Part shown: positions 1 through 13,387 of the stretch, piece by piece
Numbering within the stretch: the first letter of the stretch is position 1
How the letters are laid out: every line of letters starts with the position of its first letter
Assembly (NCBI RefSeq): GCF_002305895.1
Contig: NZ_CP022203.1
Coordinates: forward strand, 4,752,501 to 4,816,500
From: Corallococcus macrosporus DSM 14697
GTDB taxonomy: Bacteria; Myxococcota; Myxococcia; Myxococcales; Myxococcaceae
Reading direction: 5' to 3'
Length of the DNA: 64,000 bases
The notes under the pieces: generated by a model
The model's database searches: none
The model's input: the letters and a program-made list of their open reading frames with translations, nothing else
Told to the model about the DNA's origin: nothing
Position numbers and translations under genes: made by a program

Positions 1-1
1 A

Positions 2-1744
2 CTCGAGAAACTACACAAGCACGCCGCAATCAGTAGCCAAGTCACAGGGCAAGACATTGAAGCCATAAAAAACTCCCCCGACTGGATCAAGGCAGCCCGC
101 AAACACTCAAAGGACATCAATTTAATACATCCAGCCGACGCCCCAGACCCTTCCCCAGTCATTCTGCTGCGATACCCAACCCCCAAGGAGTTCGACTTCA
201 AACATGAAAGTCAATTCAAATCACTCCTCCATAGACTTGAAAAAGGCCAATGGAACCCCATGAACAAAACACCTGCAGAGATAAACTCTCTCGCAGCATC
301 CAACACGCAAGGTGGATTTTACACTGCCCAGGAAAGCGCCCCCGCCTACTTATACACCGTAGCACGAGCTATTCACGAGGCCGAACACCCTCGCGCCAAA
401 AGCGCCCCTGGTGCACAGAAGCGACTCGCAGATGCCGAACTGTTCAACAGAGTTCTGCATGCCCTGCTTGGCGCTGAAATCGAATCAATTCCAGACGACG
501 AACTCCAAGCAATACCAACCTTTCGCGGCCGCCCGCTCGACGTGCGCGAGCTATCAGCTGGCGAGCAGGTACTGATGTTTTGGGCCATCATCATCCACAG
601 ACAACGAGACTGGCTCCAAAACGCACAAATCCTGATCGACGAACCGGAGAACCACCTACACCCCGATGTATGCATCCGCGCAATCAACGCCCTACGTGAA
701 GAAGCACTTGGCCACGGCTCCCGGATCTGGCTCGCCACCCACTCGCTCCCACTGATTGCCCATGCAGGAATCGAATCCGTCCACATTGTCGACAACGGAG
801 CAATAGAATCCTCAAGCGGCAAGATAAATCAAATGGTCGATCGGCTTCTTGGCGGCAACGATGGCCGAATCAAGCTACAGCGACTCCTAGCAGACGCCGA
901 CACAATGGCTATCGACAGCTTCGCAGCCCAATGCCTGCTGCCCCCGGAAGCCATAAGCGCACGAGACGGAGACCCTCAGCAGCACCAGATGTGGCAAGCA
1001 GCCCAGCGGTTCGCGAGCGAAGATGGCCATATCCGCATTCTCGATTATGCAGCCGGACGTGGGCGACTTGCAGCAGCCCTCAGCGAACGCAATTGCGGCA
1101 CACATGCCTTCACTTACTACGCATACCAATCACCCGCCTACAGCAGCAGTGACGACGAAAAAGAATGCGCCAACCACATCCAACAACTGAACCAACCTGG
1201 CGATCCGAACGCTTACATTGTCAAGTCACTCAGCGGCCTAAACATCGCCGGCACGAATTCAATGAACGTCGTCCTCATGTGCAATGTGCTCCATGAGATT
1301 CCGACCCGGGATTGGATTCGCGTCTTCAAGAGCATTCATGATGTACTGACCCCTAACGGCAGAGTCGTCATCCTGGAGGATCAGTTGCCCTCTGTGGGAG
1401 AACTCCCTCATGACAACGGATACGTGATTTTGCATGGCGCAGCGCTGATGGAGTTGTTTGGCTCTCCGGATGCAGTTGAAGTTCTGCCGTCTGAACGCGA
1501 CGGCCGACTCACTGCGTTTTGCATTCACCGCCCCTCTCTTGTGAACGTAACCCCCCACACAGTCACCCGGGCACTCAAGAAGGTCCGCGACCACGCGCAG
1601 GAACAGCTCCGCCTGATCCGAACGCAGCACCTAGCATCACGAACATTCCAGGAAGGGCGACGCCACGCACATTTCGCGATGCTCTACGCGAACGCCGATC
1701 TGGCCCTCGAAGAGTACCCTCCAGACGCGAACAGCACTCGCTGA
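2..1744 (+). CDS. ABC/AAA-type ATPase fused to class I SAM methyltransferase (5' partial)
   Basis: The reading frame is open from the window edge, so the N-terminus, including any Walker A motif, lies outside. Numbering from the in-frame ATG at 260: an ABC-type signature (LSAGEQ) at residues 98-103, Walker B (QILIDEPENHLHPD) at 123-136 and an H-loop (LATHS) at 158-162 show the C-terminal half of an SMC/OLD-like AAA ATPase. From about residue 258 a Rossmann methyltransferase begins: motif I (LDYAAGRGRL) at 261-270, then a motif IV-like stretch (VLMCNVLHEIP) near 338-348 and a strand ending ILED near 371-374. No methylation substrate can be inferred. The gene is clearly less GC-rich than the rest of the window and uses many A/T-ending codons, suggesting transfer. 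Domain calls are fairly sure; a defence or DNA/RNA-modifying role is only a guess. Confidence 0.75.
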   Translation, partial: LEKLHKHAAISSQVTGQDIEAIKNSPDWIKAARKHSKDINLIHPADAPDPSPVILLRYPTPKEFDFKHESQFKSLLHRLEKGQWNPMNKTPAEINSLAASNTQGGFYTAQESAPAYLYTVARAIHEAEHPRAKSAPGAQKRLADAELFNRVLHALLGAEIESIPDDELQAIPTFRGRPLDVRELSAGEQVLMFWAIIIHRQRDWLQNAQILIDEPENHLHPDVCIRAINALREEALGHGSRIWLATHSLPLIAHAGIESVHIVDNGAIESSSGKINQMVDRLLGGNDGRIKLQRLLADADTMAIDSFAAQCLLPPEAISARDGDPQQHQMWQAAQRFASEDGHIRILDYAAGRGRLAAALSERNCGTHAFTYYAYQSPAYSSSDDEKECANHIQQLNQPGDPNAYIVKSLSGLNIAGTNSMNVVLMCNVLHEIPTRDWIRVFKSIHDVLTPNGRVVILEDQLPSVGELPHDNGYVILHGAALMELFGSPDAVEVLPSERDGRLTAFCIHRPSLVNVTPHTVTRALKKVRDHAQEQLRLIRTQHLASRTFQEGRRHAHFAMLYANADLALEEYPPDANSTR

Positions 1745-1877
1745 GAGAACGTCATGGCCCTACCGCCGCCGAAGTCCTCTTGGTGTCGGGCCGACGAAGA
1801 CGCTCGTCTGTGGCCCGAGCCAACCTCCTGATTCTACTCTCCGTCAGGGTCGAATGCCGCCAACTGTTCAGGTCGTG

Positions 1878-1898
1878 GCCCCCCACCATTCTGGGGGC
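1878..1898. terminator. GC hairpin between the ATPase-methyltransferase gene and the helicase gene
   Basis: A 6-bp perfect stem (GCCCCC at 1878-1883, GGGGGC at 1893-1898) with a 9-nt loop lies 134 bp after the upstream stop and just before the helicase GTG start. There is no T-run, so intrinsic termination is doubtful. Confidence 0.3.
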
Positions 1899-1909
1899 GC
1901 ACCCGGCCG

Positions 1910-3646
1910 GTGCAGGTGGTACAAGGCCCGGCCGTGAAAGCCCCCCAGCCCCCCGCCCCCGTCGAGGCCACCTTTGATTCCCTGGGCTTGAAGCCCGCGC
2001 TCGTCGAGGCGCTCAGCGCGCTCGGCTACGAGGAGCCCACCCCCATCCAGGCCGCCGCCCTCCCTCCGCTGCTCGCGGGGAAGGATCTGCTCGGCATCGC
2101 CGCCACCGGCACCGGCAAGACGGCCGCCTTCGCCCTGCCCCTGCTCAACCACGTGGAGCCCGGCGCCTGCCGGCCCAACACCACCTCCGCGCTGGTGCTG
2201 GTCCCCACGCGCGAGCTGGCCATGCAGGTCTCCGAGGCCATCCACCGCTACGGCCAGAAGCTCGGCATCTCCGTGCTGCCCCTGTACGGCGGGCAGGTCA
2301 TCGGCCAGCAGCTCCGCGTCCTCAAGCGCGGCGTGGACGTCGTCGTCGCCACCCCGGGCCGCGCGCTGGACCACCTGCGCCGTGGCACGCTCCAGCTCGA
2401 TGACGTGCGCGTCGTCGTGCTCGACGAGGCCGACGAGATGCTCGACATGGGCTTCGCCGAGGACCTGGAGGCCATCCTCTCCGGCACGCCCGAGGACCGG
2501 CAGACGGCCCTCTTCTCCGCCACCCTCCCGCCGCGCATCGCCAGCATCGCCGAGCGCCACCTGCACGAGCCCGTGCGCGTGAAGATCGCCCGCGAGAAGG
2601 TGGAACAGGGGGAGATGCCCCGCGTCCGCCAGACGGCCTACGTCGTCCCGCGCGCCTTCAAGATCGCCACGCTGGGCCGGCTGCTCGACGTGGAGTCCCC
2701 CACCGCGGCCATCATCTTCTGCCGCACCCGCACCGAGGTGGACGACCTCACCGTCTCCCTCAACGGCCGAGGCTGGCGCGCGCACGCCCTGCACGGCGGC
2801 ATGACGCAGGAGCAGCGGGACCGCGTCATCAAGCAGCTCAAGTCCCAGGGCACCGACCTGCTCGTGGCCACCGACGTGGCGGCGCGCGGCCTGGACATCC
2901 CCCGCCTGTCCCACGTGGTGAACTTCGACGTGCCCAACGCGCCGGAAGCCTACGTGCACCGCATCGGCCGCACGGGCCGCGCAGGCCGCGAGGGCGTGGC
3001 CATCACCCTGGTGGAGCCCCGCGAGCACCGCCTGCTGCGCAACATCGAGCGCGTCACCGGCCAGCGCATCGAGGTGGCCACCGTCCCCACCGTGGCGGAC
3101 ATGCGCGAGAAGCGCCAGGAGCTGCTCCGCGCCTCCCTCCGCGAGACGCTGGTGGCCGGCGAGTACGACTCCCTCCGCAACGTGGTGGAGGGACTGGCCA
3201 GCGAGTTCGACGCCATGGACATCGCCGCCGCCGCCGTGAAGCTGCTCCACGAGGCCCAGGACGAGGGCCGCGACACGGAGGAGACGGAGATCCCCGTCGT
3301 CGCCCCGCCGCAGGAGCGGCGTGAGCGCCCGGGCGGCAAGTTCGGAGGCCCCGCCGGCCGCGCGGGCCCTGCCCGAGGCCCCAAGGCGCGCGGTGGCCCG
3401 CCGACGTGGGACGTCACCCGCCTGTGGATTGGCGCGGGCCGTCACGCCGGCATGCGCCCCGCGGACCTCGTGGGCGCCATCGCCGGGGAGGCGGGCGTGG
3501 AGTCCTCCAAGATTGGCGCCATCCAGATTGGCGACACCTTCTCCCTCGTGGAGGTGCCCGAGTCCGACGCCAACCGCATCATCGCGGCGCTGAAGAACGC
3601 CACCCTGCGCGGCAAGAAGGTGCAGGTCCGCAAGGACCGGAACTGA
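1910..3646 (+). CDS. DEAD-box ATP-dependent RNA helicase, DbpA-type C-terminal domain
   Basis: A 578-aa RNA helicase that should unwind RNA duplexes in ribosome assembly or RNA turnover. Visible motifs in order: Q-motif region ending PTPIQ, motif I ATGTGKT, PTREL, motif II DEAD (VVLDEADEML), SAT, a second RecA domain with the VATDVAARGLDIP segment, and motif VI HRIGRTGRAGR. After a linker rich in Gly, Pro and Arg (about residues 465-500) comes a domain like the DbpA/CsdA RNA-binding domain (about residues 502-578), which has an RRM-like fold and usually sets RNA target choice. The start is GTG; a second in-frame GTG at 1934 is equally possible and neither has a clear ribosome-binding site. 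Typical high-GC codon use marks the return to core genome. Confidence 0.9.
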   Translation: MQVVQGPAVKAPQPPAPVEATFDSLGLKPALVEALSALGYEEPTPIQAAALPPLLAGKDLLGIAATGTGKTAAFALPLLNHVEPGACRPNTTSALVLVPTRELAMQVSEAIHRYGQKLGISVLPLYGGQVIGQQLRVLKRGVDVVVATPGRALDHLRRGTLQLDDVRVVVLDEADEMLDMGFAEDLEAILSGTPEDRQTALFSATLPPRIASIAERHLHEPVRVKIAREKVEQGEMPRVRQTAYVVPRAFKIATLGRLLDVESPTAAIIFCRTRTEVDDLTVSLNGRGWRAHALHGGMTQEQRDRVIKQLKSQGTDLLVATDVAARGLDIPRLSHVVNFDVPNAPEAYVHRIGRTGRAGREGVAITLVEPREHRLLRNIERVTGQRIEVATVPTVADMREKRQELLRASLRETLVAGEYDSLRNVVEGLASEFDAMDIAAAAVKLLHEAQDEGRDTEETEIPVVAPPQERRERPGGKFGGPAGRAGPARGPKARGGPPTWDVTRLWIGAGRHAGMRPADLVGAIAGEAGVESSKIGAIQIGDTFSLVEVPESDANRIIAALKNATLRGKKVQVRKDRN

Positions 3647-3733
3647 AGCGTCCGGCCAGGGCGCGAGCGCCCGCCTCGTGAGTGGGAGGATGACGAGCGA
3701 ACCCGTCACCCTCACGAGGAGGGCCGGAGCCTG

Positions 3734-4945
3734 TCAGGCCGCCGCTTCGGACTGCGCGGCGGCCTCGTCCCGAGGCTCGGTGTCCGTCCGGCGACGGGTG
3801 AAGAACCGGCGCCACGACAGGGCGAAGCCCGTGTACACGAGGAACACGCCGCCCAGCGACGCGATGGCGGCCACGAGCTGCCCCAGCAGCCCCAGCGCCT
3901 CACCGGTGTGGAGGAAGCGCAGCCAGGAGCGCGCCTTGCGGCCGCTGTTGTAGTCCGCGTACGTCTCCACCTTCGCCACCTCGCCGGTGAAGGGGTTCAA
4001 CGACACCTGCTTGGAGGAGAACAGCGGCCACCCGTCCGCCTCGCGGACGGCGACCGTCACGGCGTCCACCCCGTCCGAGCCCCCCTCGCCGCCGCGCGCC
4101 CCGCCGCCCAGCCGCAGCGTGACGGATGACCAGGTGGGCGAGGTCCGCTGGGCCTCGGCGATGAGCGCGTCCATCGGCTTGCGCGGCGTCTCCACCGCGG
4201 GCGCGGGCACCTTCACCGCCGCCGAGCCGGGCGGCCCCTTCGCCGCGGGCGGCGTGTTGCCCGTCACGGTGTAGACCAGGTTGGAGGCCCACTTGTACGA
4301 GATGACCATGCCCGACGCCGTCAGCACGATGAGCACCGGCAGCGACCAGAAGCCGATGACGTTGTGCCAGTTCCAGTCGCGCGCCTTGCCCTTCAGCCCG
4401 CGCCGGAACCACAGCGACGGCCGCATCGCCCGCAGCGTCCACTTGCGCGGCCACCACAGGTAGAGGCCGGAGATGGCCAGGAACAGGAACACCGCGTTGC
4501 TCGCGCCGGTGATGGCCTTGCCCACCGCACGGCTGTCGCCGCTGGCGACCAGCCACCGGTGCAGCTCCGTGTTCCACCGGAAGAAGCCGCGGAGCCCCGT
4601 GGCGCCGTTGCCCAGCACCTCGCCGGTGTAGGGATTCACGTAGGTCACCGCGCCCCGGCCGATGCTCACCTGCACCGCGGACGTCGGCTCCGGGAACACC
4701 GTCACCCCGGAGGGCTTCCCGTCGGTCCGCGACGCGCGGACGCGCTCGATCAGCTCCTCCACCGGGAGCCGCGGCGCGCCCGGCGCCGGCACCTGCACCG
4801 TGCGGGCATCCCGCTCCGCCCACGCGATGAGCTGCTTCTCGAAGGCGAGGACCACGCCCGTGAAGGACATGATGGCGATCACCAGCCCGGCGGCGACACC
4901 GACGAGGAGGTGAATCCAGAAGAGGATGTTTCGGAACGTGCGCAT
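3734..4945 (-). CDS. PepSY-associated membrane protein (iron-uptake-linked reductase family)
   Basis: A 403-aa inner-membrane protein of the PepSY_TM family, members of which often sit beside TonB or siderophore genes and are proposed to reduce or release iron from siderophores. A first membrane helix follows the start (residues about 7-35); further helices lie near residues 150-172, 205-228 and 355-380, with PepSY-like periplasmic stretches in between (for example YVNPYTGEVLG and SLNPFTGEVAKV). Histidines near helix ends (such as the ELHRWL and WHNVIGFW segments) fit haem or metal ligands seen in the family. The ATG at 4945 starts the first helix cleanly; the frame stays open upstream only because of GC bias. 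It lies 74 bp downstream of the tonB-like gene on the same strand, so both are probably one iron-regulated unit. Confidence 0.85.
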   Translation of the reverse strand: MRTFRNILFWIHLLVGVAAGLVIAIMSFTGVVLAFEKQLIAWAERDARTVQVPAPGAPRLPVEELIERVRASRTDGKPSGVTVFPEPTSAVQVSIGRGAVTYVNPYTGEVLGNGATGLRGFFRWNTELHRWLVASGDSRAVGKAITGASNAVFLFLAISGLYLWWPRKWTLRAMRPSLWFRRGLKGKARDWNWHNVIGFWSLPVLIVLTASGMVISYKWASNLVYTVTGNTPPAAKGPPGSAAVKVPAPAVETPRKPMDALIAEAQRTSPTWSSVTLRLGGGARGGEGGSDGVDAVTVAVREADGWPLFSSKQVSLNPFTGEVAKVETYADYNSGRKARSWLRFLHTGEALGLLGQLVAAIASLGGVFLVYTGFALSWRRFFTRRRTDTEPRDEAAAQSEAAA

Positions 4946-5019
4946 GAAAGGGCCCTGGCGTGGACCGGAGCCCACGCAAGCAAGGCTGGAGTGGGCCCGG
5001 CGCGTCACCGCGCCGGGGC

Positions 5020-5822
5020 TCACCGCAGCGAGAAGTTCACCGGGATGTCGATCATCACGCGCGCCAGCCGCCCCGTGCGGCCCAGCGCGGGCGTGAAGCG
5101 CCACTGATTGACGGCGGCCATGGCCGCGGCGTCCAGCGCGGGCACCGAGCGCATCACCTTCGTGTGCTCCGGCTCCACCCGGCCGTCCGTCCCGACGATG
5201 ACGCGGACCAGCACCACCCCCTGGATGTTCCGCTGCTTCGCCAGCCGGGGGTACTTCGGCGTGACCTGCTTGATGACCGTGGGGGGCCGCATCACCTGCT
5301 TCAGCGTCAACGCGTCGCCCGTGCCGCCAATGGCCGTCGAGCCGGCGATTCCGCCGACCGTGCCACCAACGACTCCGCCCACCACGCCACCAATGACGCC
5401 CCCCACCACGGCGGCGCCGCTGTCCACCGCCGGCTCCGCCTGCGCCACCTGGGGCTCGGGCGTGGGCTCCGGCGCGGGGACGGGCTCCGGCTCGGGGGGC
5501 GTCTCCGGCTTCACCTCCGCCACCGGCTCCGGCCGGGGAACGGGCGTGGGCACCACGCGCGGCGTGGGCCGGGGCCGCGCCTGACGCTGCACGTCCTTCT
5601 TCACGGCCGCCCGCGGCGACGCGCCACCTCCAGCCGGAGGCGGGGCGGCGGCGCGGCGAGCGCCAGCAGCACCAGCTCCGGCTCCTCCGGCACCACCTTC
5701 CGCGGCGGCGTCGACGATACCGACAGGCCCGCGGCGACGGCGGCCACATGGAGCGCGAACGCCACCGTGACGGCCCCGCTCCACCGGCGCCAGAAGCCCT
5801 CCACTGCCGAGGACTCCCCCAT
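5020..5822 (-). pseudogene. TonB-family energy transducer with an apparent frameshift
   Basis: The N-terminal part (ATG at 5822) has a single membrane anchor (SGAVTVAFALHVAAVAAGL) followed by the typical VPEEPELVLLALAAPP segment. That frame then runs into nonsense. The frame one base away continues the protein with a Pro/Glu-rich spacer, a Gly-Val repeat (GGVIGGVVGGVVGGTVGG) and a complete TonB C-terminal domain (TPKYPRLAKQRNIQG to VNQWRFTPA). Adding one base in the CCGCCGCCCC tract (plus strand about 5641-5650) would join both halves. It is therefore either a one-base sequencing error or a real inactivating deletion. An intact product would transmit proton-motive force to outer-membrane receptors, fitting the PepSY gene downstream. 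The coding frame also stays open back to an ATG at 5948, but starting there would put the Fur-like palindrome inside the gene, so 5822 is preferred. Confidence 0.75.
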
Positions 5823-5896
5823 GCGGAAGAGCGCCCCAGCGGGCGTCGCCACCACCGTGGGGGCGACGTTCCCGGCGGCCCGCGGAAACTCGAAAT

Positions 5897-5911
5897 TGAG
5901 AATCGTTCTCA
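5897..5911 (-). promoter_or_regulatory. Fur-box-like palindrome upstream of the tonB-PepSY genes
   Basis: The 15-bp sequence TGAGAATCGTTCTCA has perfect 6-bp arms around TCG and matches the Fur 7-1-7 core (TGATAATNATTATCA) at all but three positions. It lies 75 bp upstream of the preferred tonB-like start, in a locally AT-rich patch of otherwise GC-rich DNA. The iron-uptake content of the two downstream genes supports Fur-type repression. Confidence 0.55.
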
Positions 5912-6049
5912 CTTTCACCGCAGTGGTGGATACTTCCGGCAGCCCCATGCGTCAACGGCCGCTGAGTGAACCTTCCTCCGTGCGGCGGAACGCCAGCCAG
6001 GCCGTCCAGGCACGGACACCCCGCGGAAAAACCCTGCTGCTCCAGCCAC

Positions 6050-6538
6050 TTAGAGGCGGCTGTAGGACCAGCTCACGGCACGCCCGCCCGCGTAGGGCAT
6101 GACGCCGTGAAACGGCCGGGGGTCCGCGTCGAACACCAGCGGCAGGAAGTGCCGGTCCCCGTCCCACAGGTTGAGGCGCTGGAGGTCCGCCACCGGCACC
6201 CAGGACAGGGAACCCTCCGGGTTGCGCTCCAGCGGCGTGCCCTCGAAGCGGTCAATGCGGAACACGAAGCCCAGCCAGTCCTCGCCGTGCTTGCCGAAGC
6301 CCGGCCAGGAGAGGGTGCCCCGGAGCACCATCTGCGTGCACTCGATGCCCGCCTCCTCGCGAATCTCCCGGCGCATGCAGGCGGCCACGTCCTCGTCGCG
6401 GTCCAGCTTCCCGCCCAGGCCGTTGTACTTGCCGTAGTGGGCGTCATCCGGGCGGGCGTTGCGGTGGATGAGCAGCACGCGCTGCCCGTCGGGCGACATC
6501 ACGTAGCCCAGCGTGCCGATGATGGGTGTGTACGGCAT
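6050..6538 (-). CDS. Nudix hydrolase (MutT/MTH1-like 8-oxo-dGTP diphosphatase family)
   Basis: A 162-aa single-domain Nudix protein. The Nudix box is intact: GGKLDRDEDVAACMRREIR followed by EEAGI, giving the G-x5-E-x7-RE-x2-EE-x-G pattern that binds the metal. The N-terminus (GTLGYVMSPDGQRVLLIHRN) and the late W-x-DGD-RHFLP segment resemble the group that includes oxidised-nucleotide diphosphatases, so cleansing of the nucleotide pool is the likely role; the exact substrate cannot be read from sequence. It is transcribed divergently from gltB across a 227-bp gap and stands alone. Length is normal for the family. Confidence 0.85.
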   Translation of the reverse strand: MPYTPIIGTLGYVMSPDGQRVLLIHRNARPDDAHYGKYNGLGGKLDRDEDVAACMRREIREEAGIECTQMVLRGTLSWPGFGKHGEDWLGFVFRIDRFEGTPLERNPEGSLSWVPVADLQRLNLWDGDRHFLPLVFDADPRPFHGVMPYAGGRAVSWSYSRL

Positions 6539-6765
6539 GGAGGCGACCTCACGCGGCGCGGCATCCAGGCACGGGAGCCTCGGGGTTCACGCCGGAATGT
6601 GACGAGGCGCGGCACTGTAGTTCATCTCCAGGCCCGCAAGGCGCCTCCTCGCCCCGCCTGACCACAGGACGCGGGGACCACCCTTTACGCAGGCCAACGC
6701 AGCGCGTTAGCGTGACGTGACACAGCATTGATGACTACCCGCGTCGTCGGGAAAGGGGACTTCAG

Positions 6766-11331
<4,566 letters not shown>

Positions 11332-11334
11332 GCC

Positions 11335-12795
11335 ATGGGCAAGCCGACCGGATTCATCGAGTGGGAGCGGGTCCACGCGGACAAGCGCGACAAGGCGGAG
11401 CGGCTCAACGACTGGCGCGAGTTCGCGCTGCCGCTGTCCGCCGACGAGGCCCGGCGGCAGGCCGGCCGCTGCATGGACTGCGGCGTCCCCTTCTGCCACC
11501 AGGGCTGCCCCCTGGGGAACCTCATCCCCGACTTCAATGAGGCCGTCTACCGGGGGCGCTGGCGCGAGGCGTATGACCTGCTCAGCCGCACCAACGGCTT
11601 CCCGGAGATGACGGGGCGCCTGTGCCCGGCGCCGTGCGAGGCCGCGTGCGTGCTGGCCATCGACCAGCACCCCGTCACCATCGAGCAGATGGAGAAGGAG
11701 ATCGCCGAGCGGGCCTTCAAGGAGGGCTGGGTGAAGCCCCGGCCTCCGGCGCGCCGCACCGGCAAGACGGTGGGCGTGGTGGGCTCTGGCCCCGCGGGCC
11801 TGGCGGCGGCGGCGCAGCTCAACGCCGCGGGCCACACCGTCACCGTGTACGAGCGGGACGCCCGGCCCGGCGGCCTGCTGCGCTACGGCATCCCCGACTT
11901 CAAGCTGGAGAAGGCGGTGGTGGACCGGCGCGTGGCGCTGATGGAGGCGGAGGGCATCACCTTCGTCACCGGCGCGGACGTGGGGGGCGCCGTGAGCTTC
12001 CAGGAGCTGCGCGCGAAGCATGACGCCCTGGTGCTGGCCCTGGGCGCGCGCCGGCCGCGCGAGCTGGAAGTCCCCGGGCGCGAGCTGTCCGGCGTGGTCC
12101 AGGCCATGGCGTACCTGGAGCATCAGAACCGGCGCGTCTCCGGGCACGGTGAGAAGGACCCGCGCCTGGACGCGGCCGGACGGCACGTGGTGGTGCTGGG
12201 CGGCGGCGACACCGGCTCGGACTGCCTGGGCACCGCGCTGCGGCAGGGCGCGGCCAGCGTGCGGCAGGTGGAGCTGCTCCCGGCGCCGCCCGCGGTGCGC
12301 GCGGAGGGCAACCCCTGGCCCAGGTGGCCCGTCATCTTCCGCACCTCCACCAGTCAAGAGGAAGGTGGCGATCGCCACTTCGCGCTGATGACGAAGCGGC
12401 TGACGGGGAGCGACGGACGTCTTGAGGCGCTGCACGCCGTGGAGGTCGAGCTCCAGCGTGAGCCGGGCGCCCTGCCCCGCATCGTCGAGCGCCCCGGCAG
12501 CGAGGTGACGTTCCCGGCGGACCTGCTGGTGCTGGCCATGGGCTTCACCGGCCCGGAGACGGCGAACCTGTCCGAGGCGCTGGGCGTGAAGCTGTCGCCC
12601 CGCGGCACGGTGCAGGTGGACGCGCGCTTCGCCACCTCGGCGGACGGCGTGTTCTGCGCGGGGGACGCGAGCAGGGGCGCCAGCCTCATCGTCTGGGCGC
12701 TGTCCGACGGCCGCGAGGCCGCCAAGGCGTGCGACGCGTACCTCACCGGGGGCCGCTCGGCCCTGCCCACCCGGGGCGCGGACTGCGCCTTCTAG
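11335..12795 (+). CDS. gltD: glutamate synthase small subunit
   Basis: A 486-aa beta subunit that takes electrons from NADPH through FAD and 4Fe-4S clusters to the large subunit. Two cysteine groups lie in the N-terminal domain (CMDCGVPFCHQGCPLGN and CPAPCEAAC). The FAD-binding motif VGVVGSGPAGLAAAAQL begins near residue 144 and the NADP-binding motif VVVLGGGDTGSD near residue 284. The C-terminal GVFCAGDASRGASLIVWA segment closes the FAD site. The start is ATG, 3 bp after the gltB stop, indicating translational coupling. Confidence 0.97.
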   Translation: MGKPTGFIEWERVHADKRDKAERLNDWREFALPLSADEARRQAGRCMDCGVPFCHQGCPLGNLIPDFNEAVYRGRWREAYDLLSRTNGFPEMTGRLCPAPCEAACVLAIDQHPVTIEQMEKEIAERAFKEGWVKPRPPARRTGKTVGVVGSGPAGLAAAAQLNAAGHTVTVYERDARPGGLLRYGIPDFKLEKAVVDRRVALMEAEGITFVTGADVGGAVSFQELRAKHDALVLALGARRPRELEVPGRELSGVVQAMAYLEHQNRRVSGHGEKDPRLDAAGRHVVVLGGGDTGSDCLGTALRQGAASVRQVELLPAPPAVRAEGNPWPRWPVIFRTSTSQEEGGDRHFALMTKRLTGSDGRLEALHAVEVELQREPGALPRIVERPGSEVTFPADLLVLAMGFTGPETANLSEALGVKLSPRGTVQVDARFATSADGVFCAGDASRGASLIVWALSDGREAAKACDAYLTGGRSALPTRGADCAF

Positions 12796-12894
12796 ACGGA
12801 AACGGACGCCCCTGGAACGACTCGGGAATAAACGGCCGGCCGGGGAGTTAGAATGGGCTTAACCCTCAACTCCCTCCCACAGGAGGCCCGTGAA

Positions 12895-13311
12895 ATGACC
12901 GCCGAACAGTCCCTCATCGTGACCGAGACCGACCTGGAGCGCCTGCGCCAGGTGGTGGACCACAACGGAGGCGGCCGCACGGCCGAGTTCGCGGAGATGC
13001 TTGACGCGGAGCTGACCCGGGCCCGCGTCGTCGCCGCTGAAGCAGTACCCCCCGACGTGGTGACCATGAACAGCAAGGTCGTCTTCCAGGACGAGCAGAC
13101 GGGTGAGCAGCGCGAGGTCACCCTCGTCTACCCCCGCGATGCCAGCAGCGACAACGGCCGCATCTCCGTGCTGGCCCCCATCGGCAGCGCCCTCATCGGC
13201 CTGTCCGTGGGCCAGACCATCACCTGGCCCCTGCCGGGCGGCCGCTCCAAGCGGCTGCGCATCGTCGCGGTGCCCTACCAGCCCGAGGCCTCGGGGCACT
13301 ACCACCTCTGA
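12895..13311 (+). CDS. rnk: Rnk-like nucleoside diphosphate kinase regulator / GreA-family factor
   Basis: A 138-aa protein with a short N-terminal coiled region (LERLRQVVDHN) and a C-terminal GreA/GreB FKBP-like domain (SKVVFQDEQTGEQREVTLVY to SVGQTITWPLPGG). This is the Rnk arrangement: Rnk proteins bind RNA polymerase but have a coiled coil too short for transcript cleavage, and affect nucleoside diphosphate kinase levels. The ATG at 12895 has a strong AGGAGG ribosome-binding site at 12881-12886; the frame is open farther upstream, but that part is unlike the family. It stands alone, 99 bp after gltD, and is followed by a good terminator. Confidence 0.85.
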   Translation: MTAEQSLIVTETDLERLRQVVDHNGGGRTAEFAEMLDAELTRARVVAAEAVPPDVVTMNSKVVFQDEQTGEQREVTLVYPRDASSDNGRISVLAPIGSALIGLSVGQTITWPLPGGRSKRLRIVAVPYQPEASGHYHL

Positions 13312-13324
13312 TGCGGTTTCCCCC

Positions 13325-13370
13325 GGACGGCACCGTGCGCCCAGGCGGCGGACGGTGCCGTTCGTGTTTT
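13325..13370 (+). terminator. Rho-independent terminator after rnk
   Basis: A perfect 10-bp stem (ACGGCACCGT at 13327-13336 and ACGGTGCCGT at 13352-13361), extendable by a G-U and a G-C pair, is followed by TCGTGTTTT. It lies 13 bp past the rnk stop, between two convergent genes. Confidence 0.8.
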
Positions 13371-13387
13371 CGGGCCGCGCCGGAGCG

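Noticed and set aside
3659-3719. GC hairpins (GGGCG/CGCCC and CCTCGTGAG/CTCACGAGG) between helicase and PepSY genes as terminators
   Set aside because: No T-tract and a long loop in the second; plausible but too weak to annotate.
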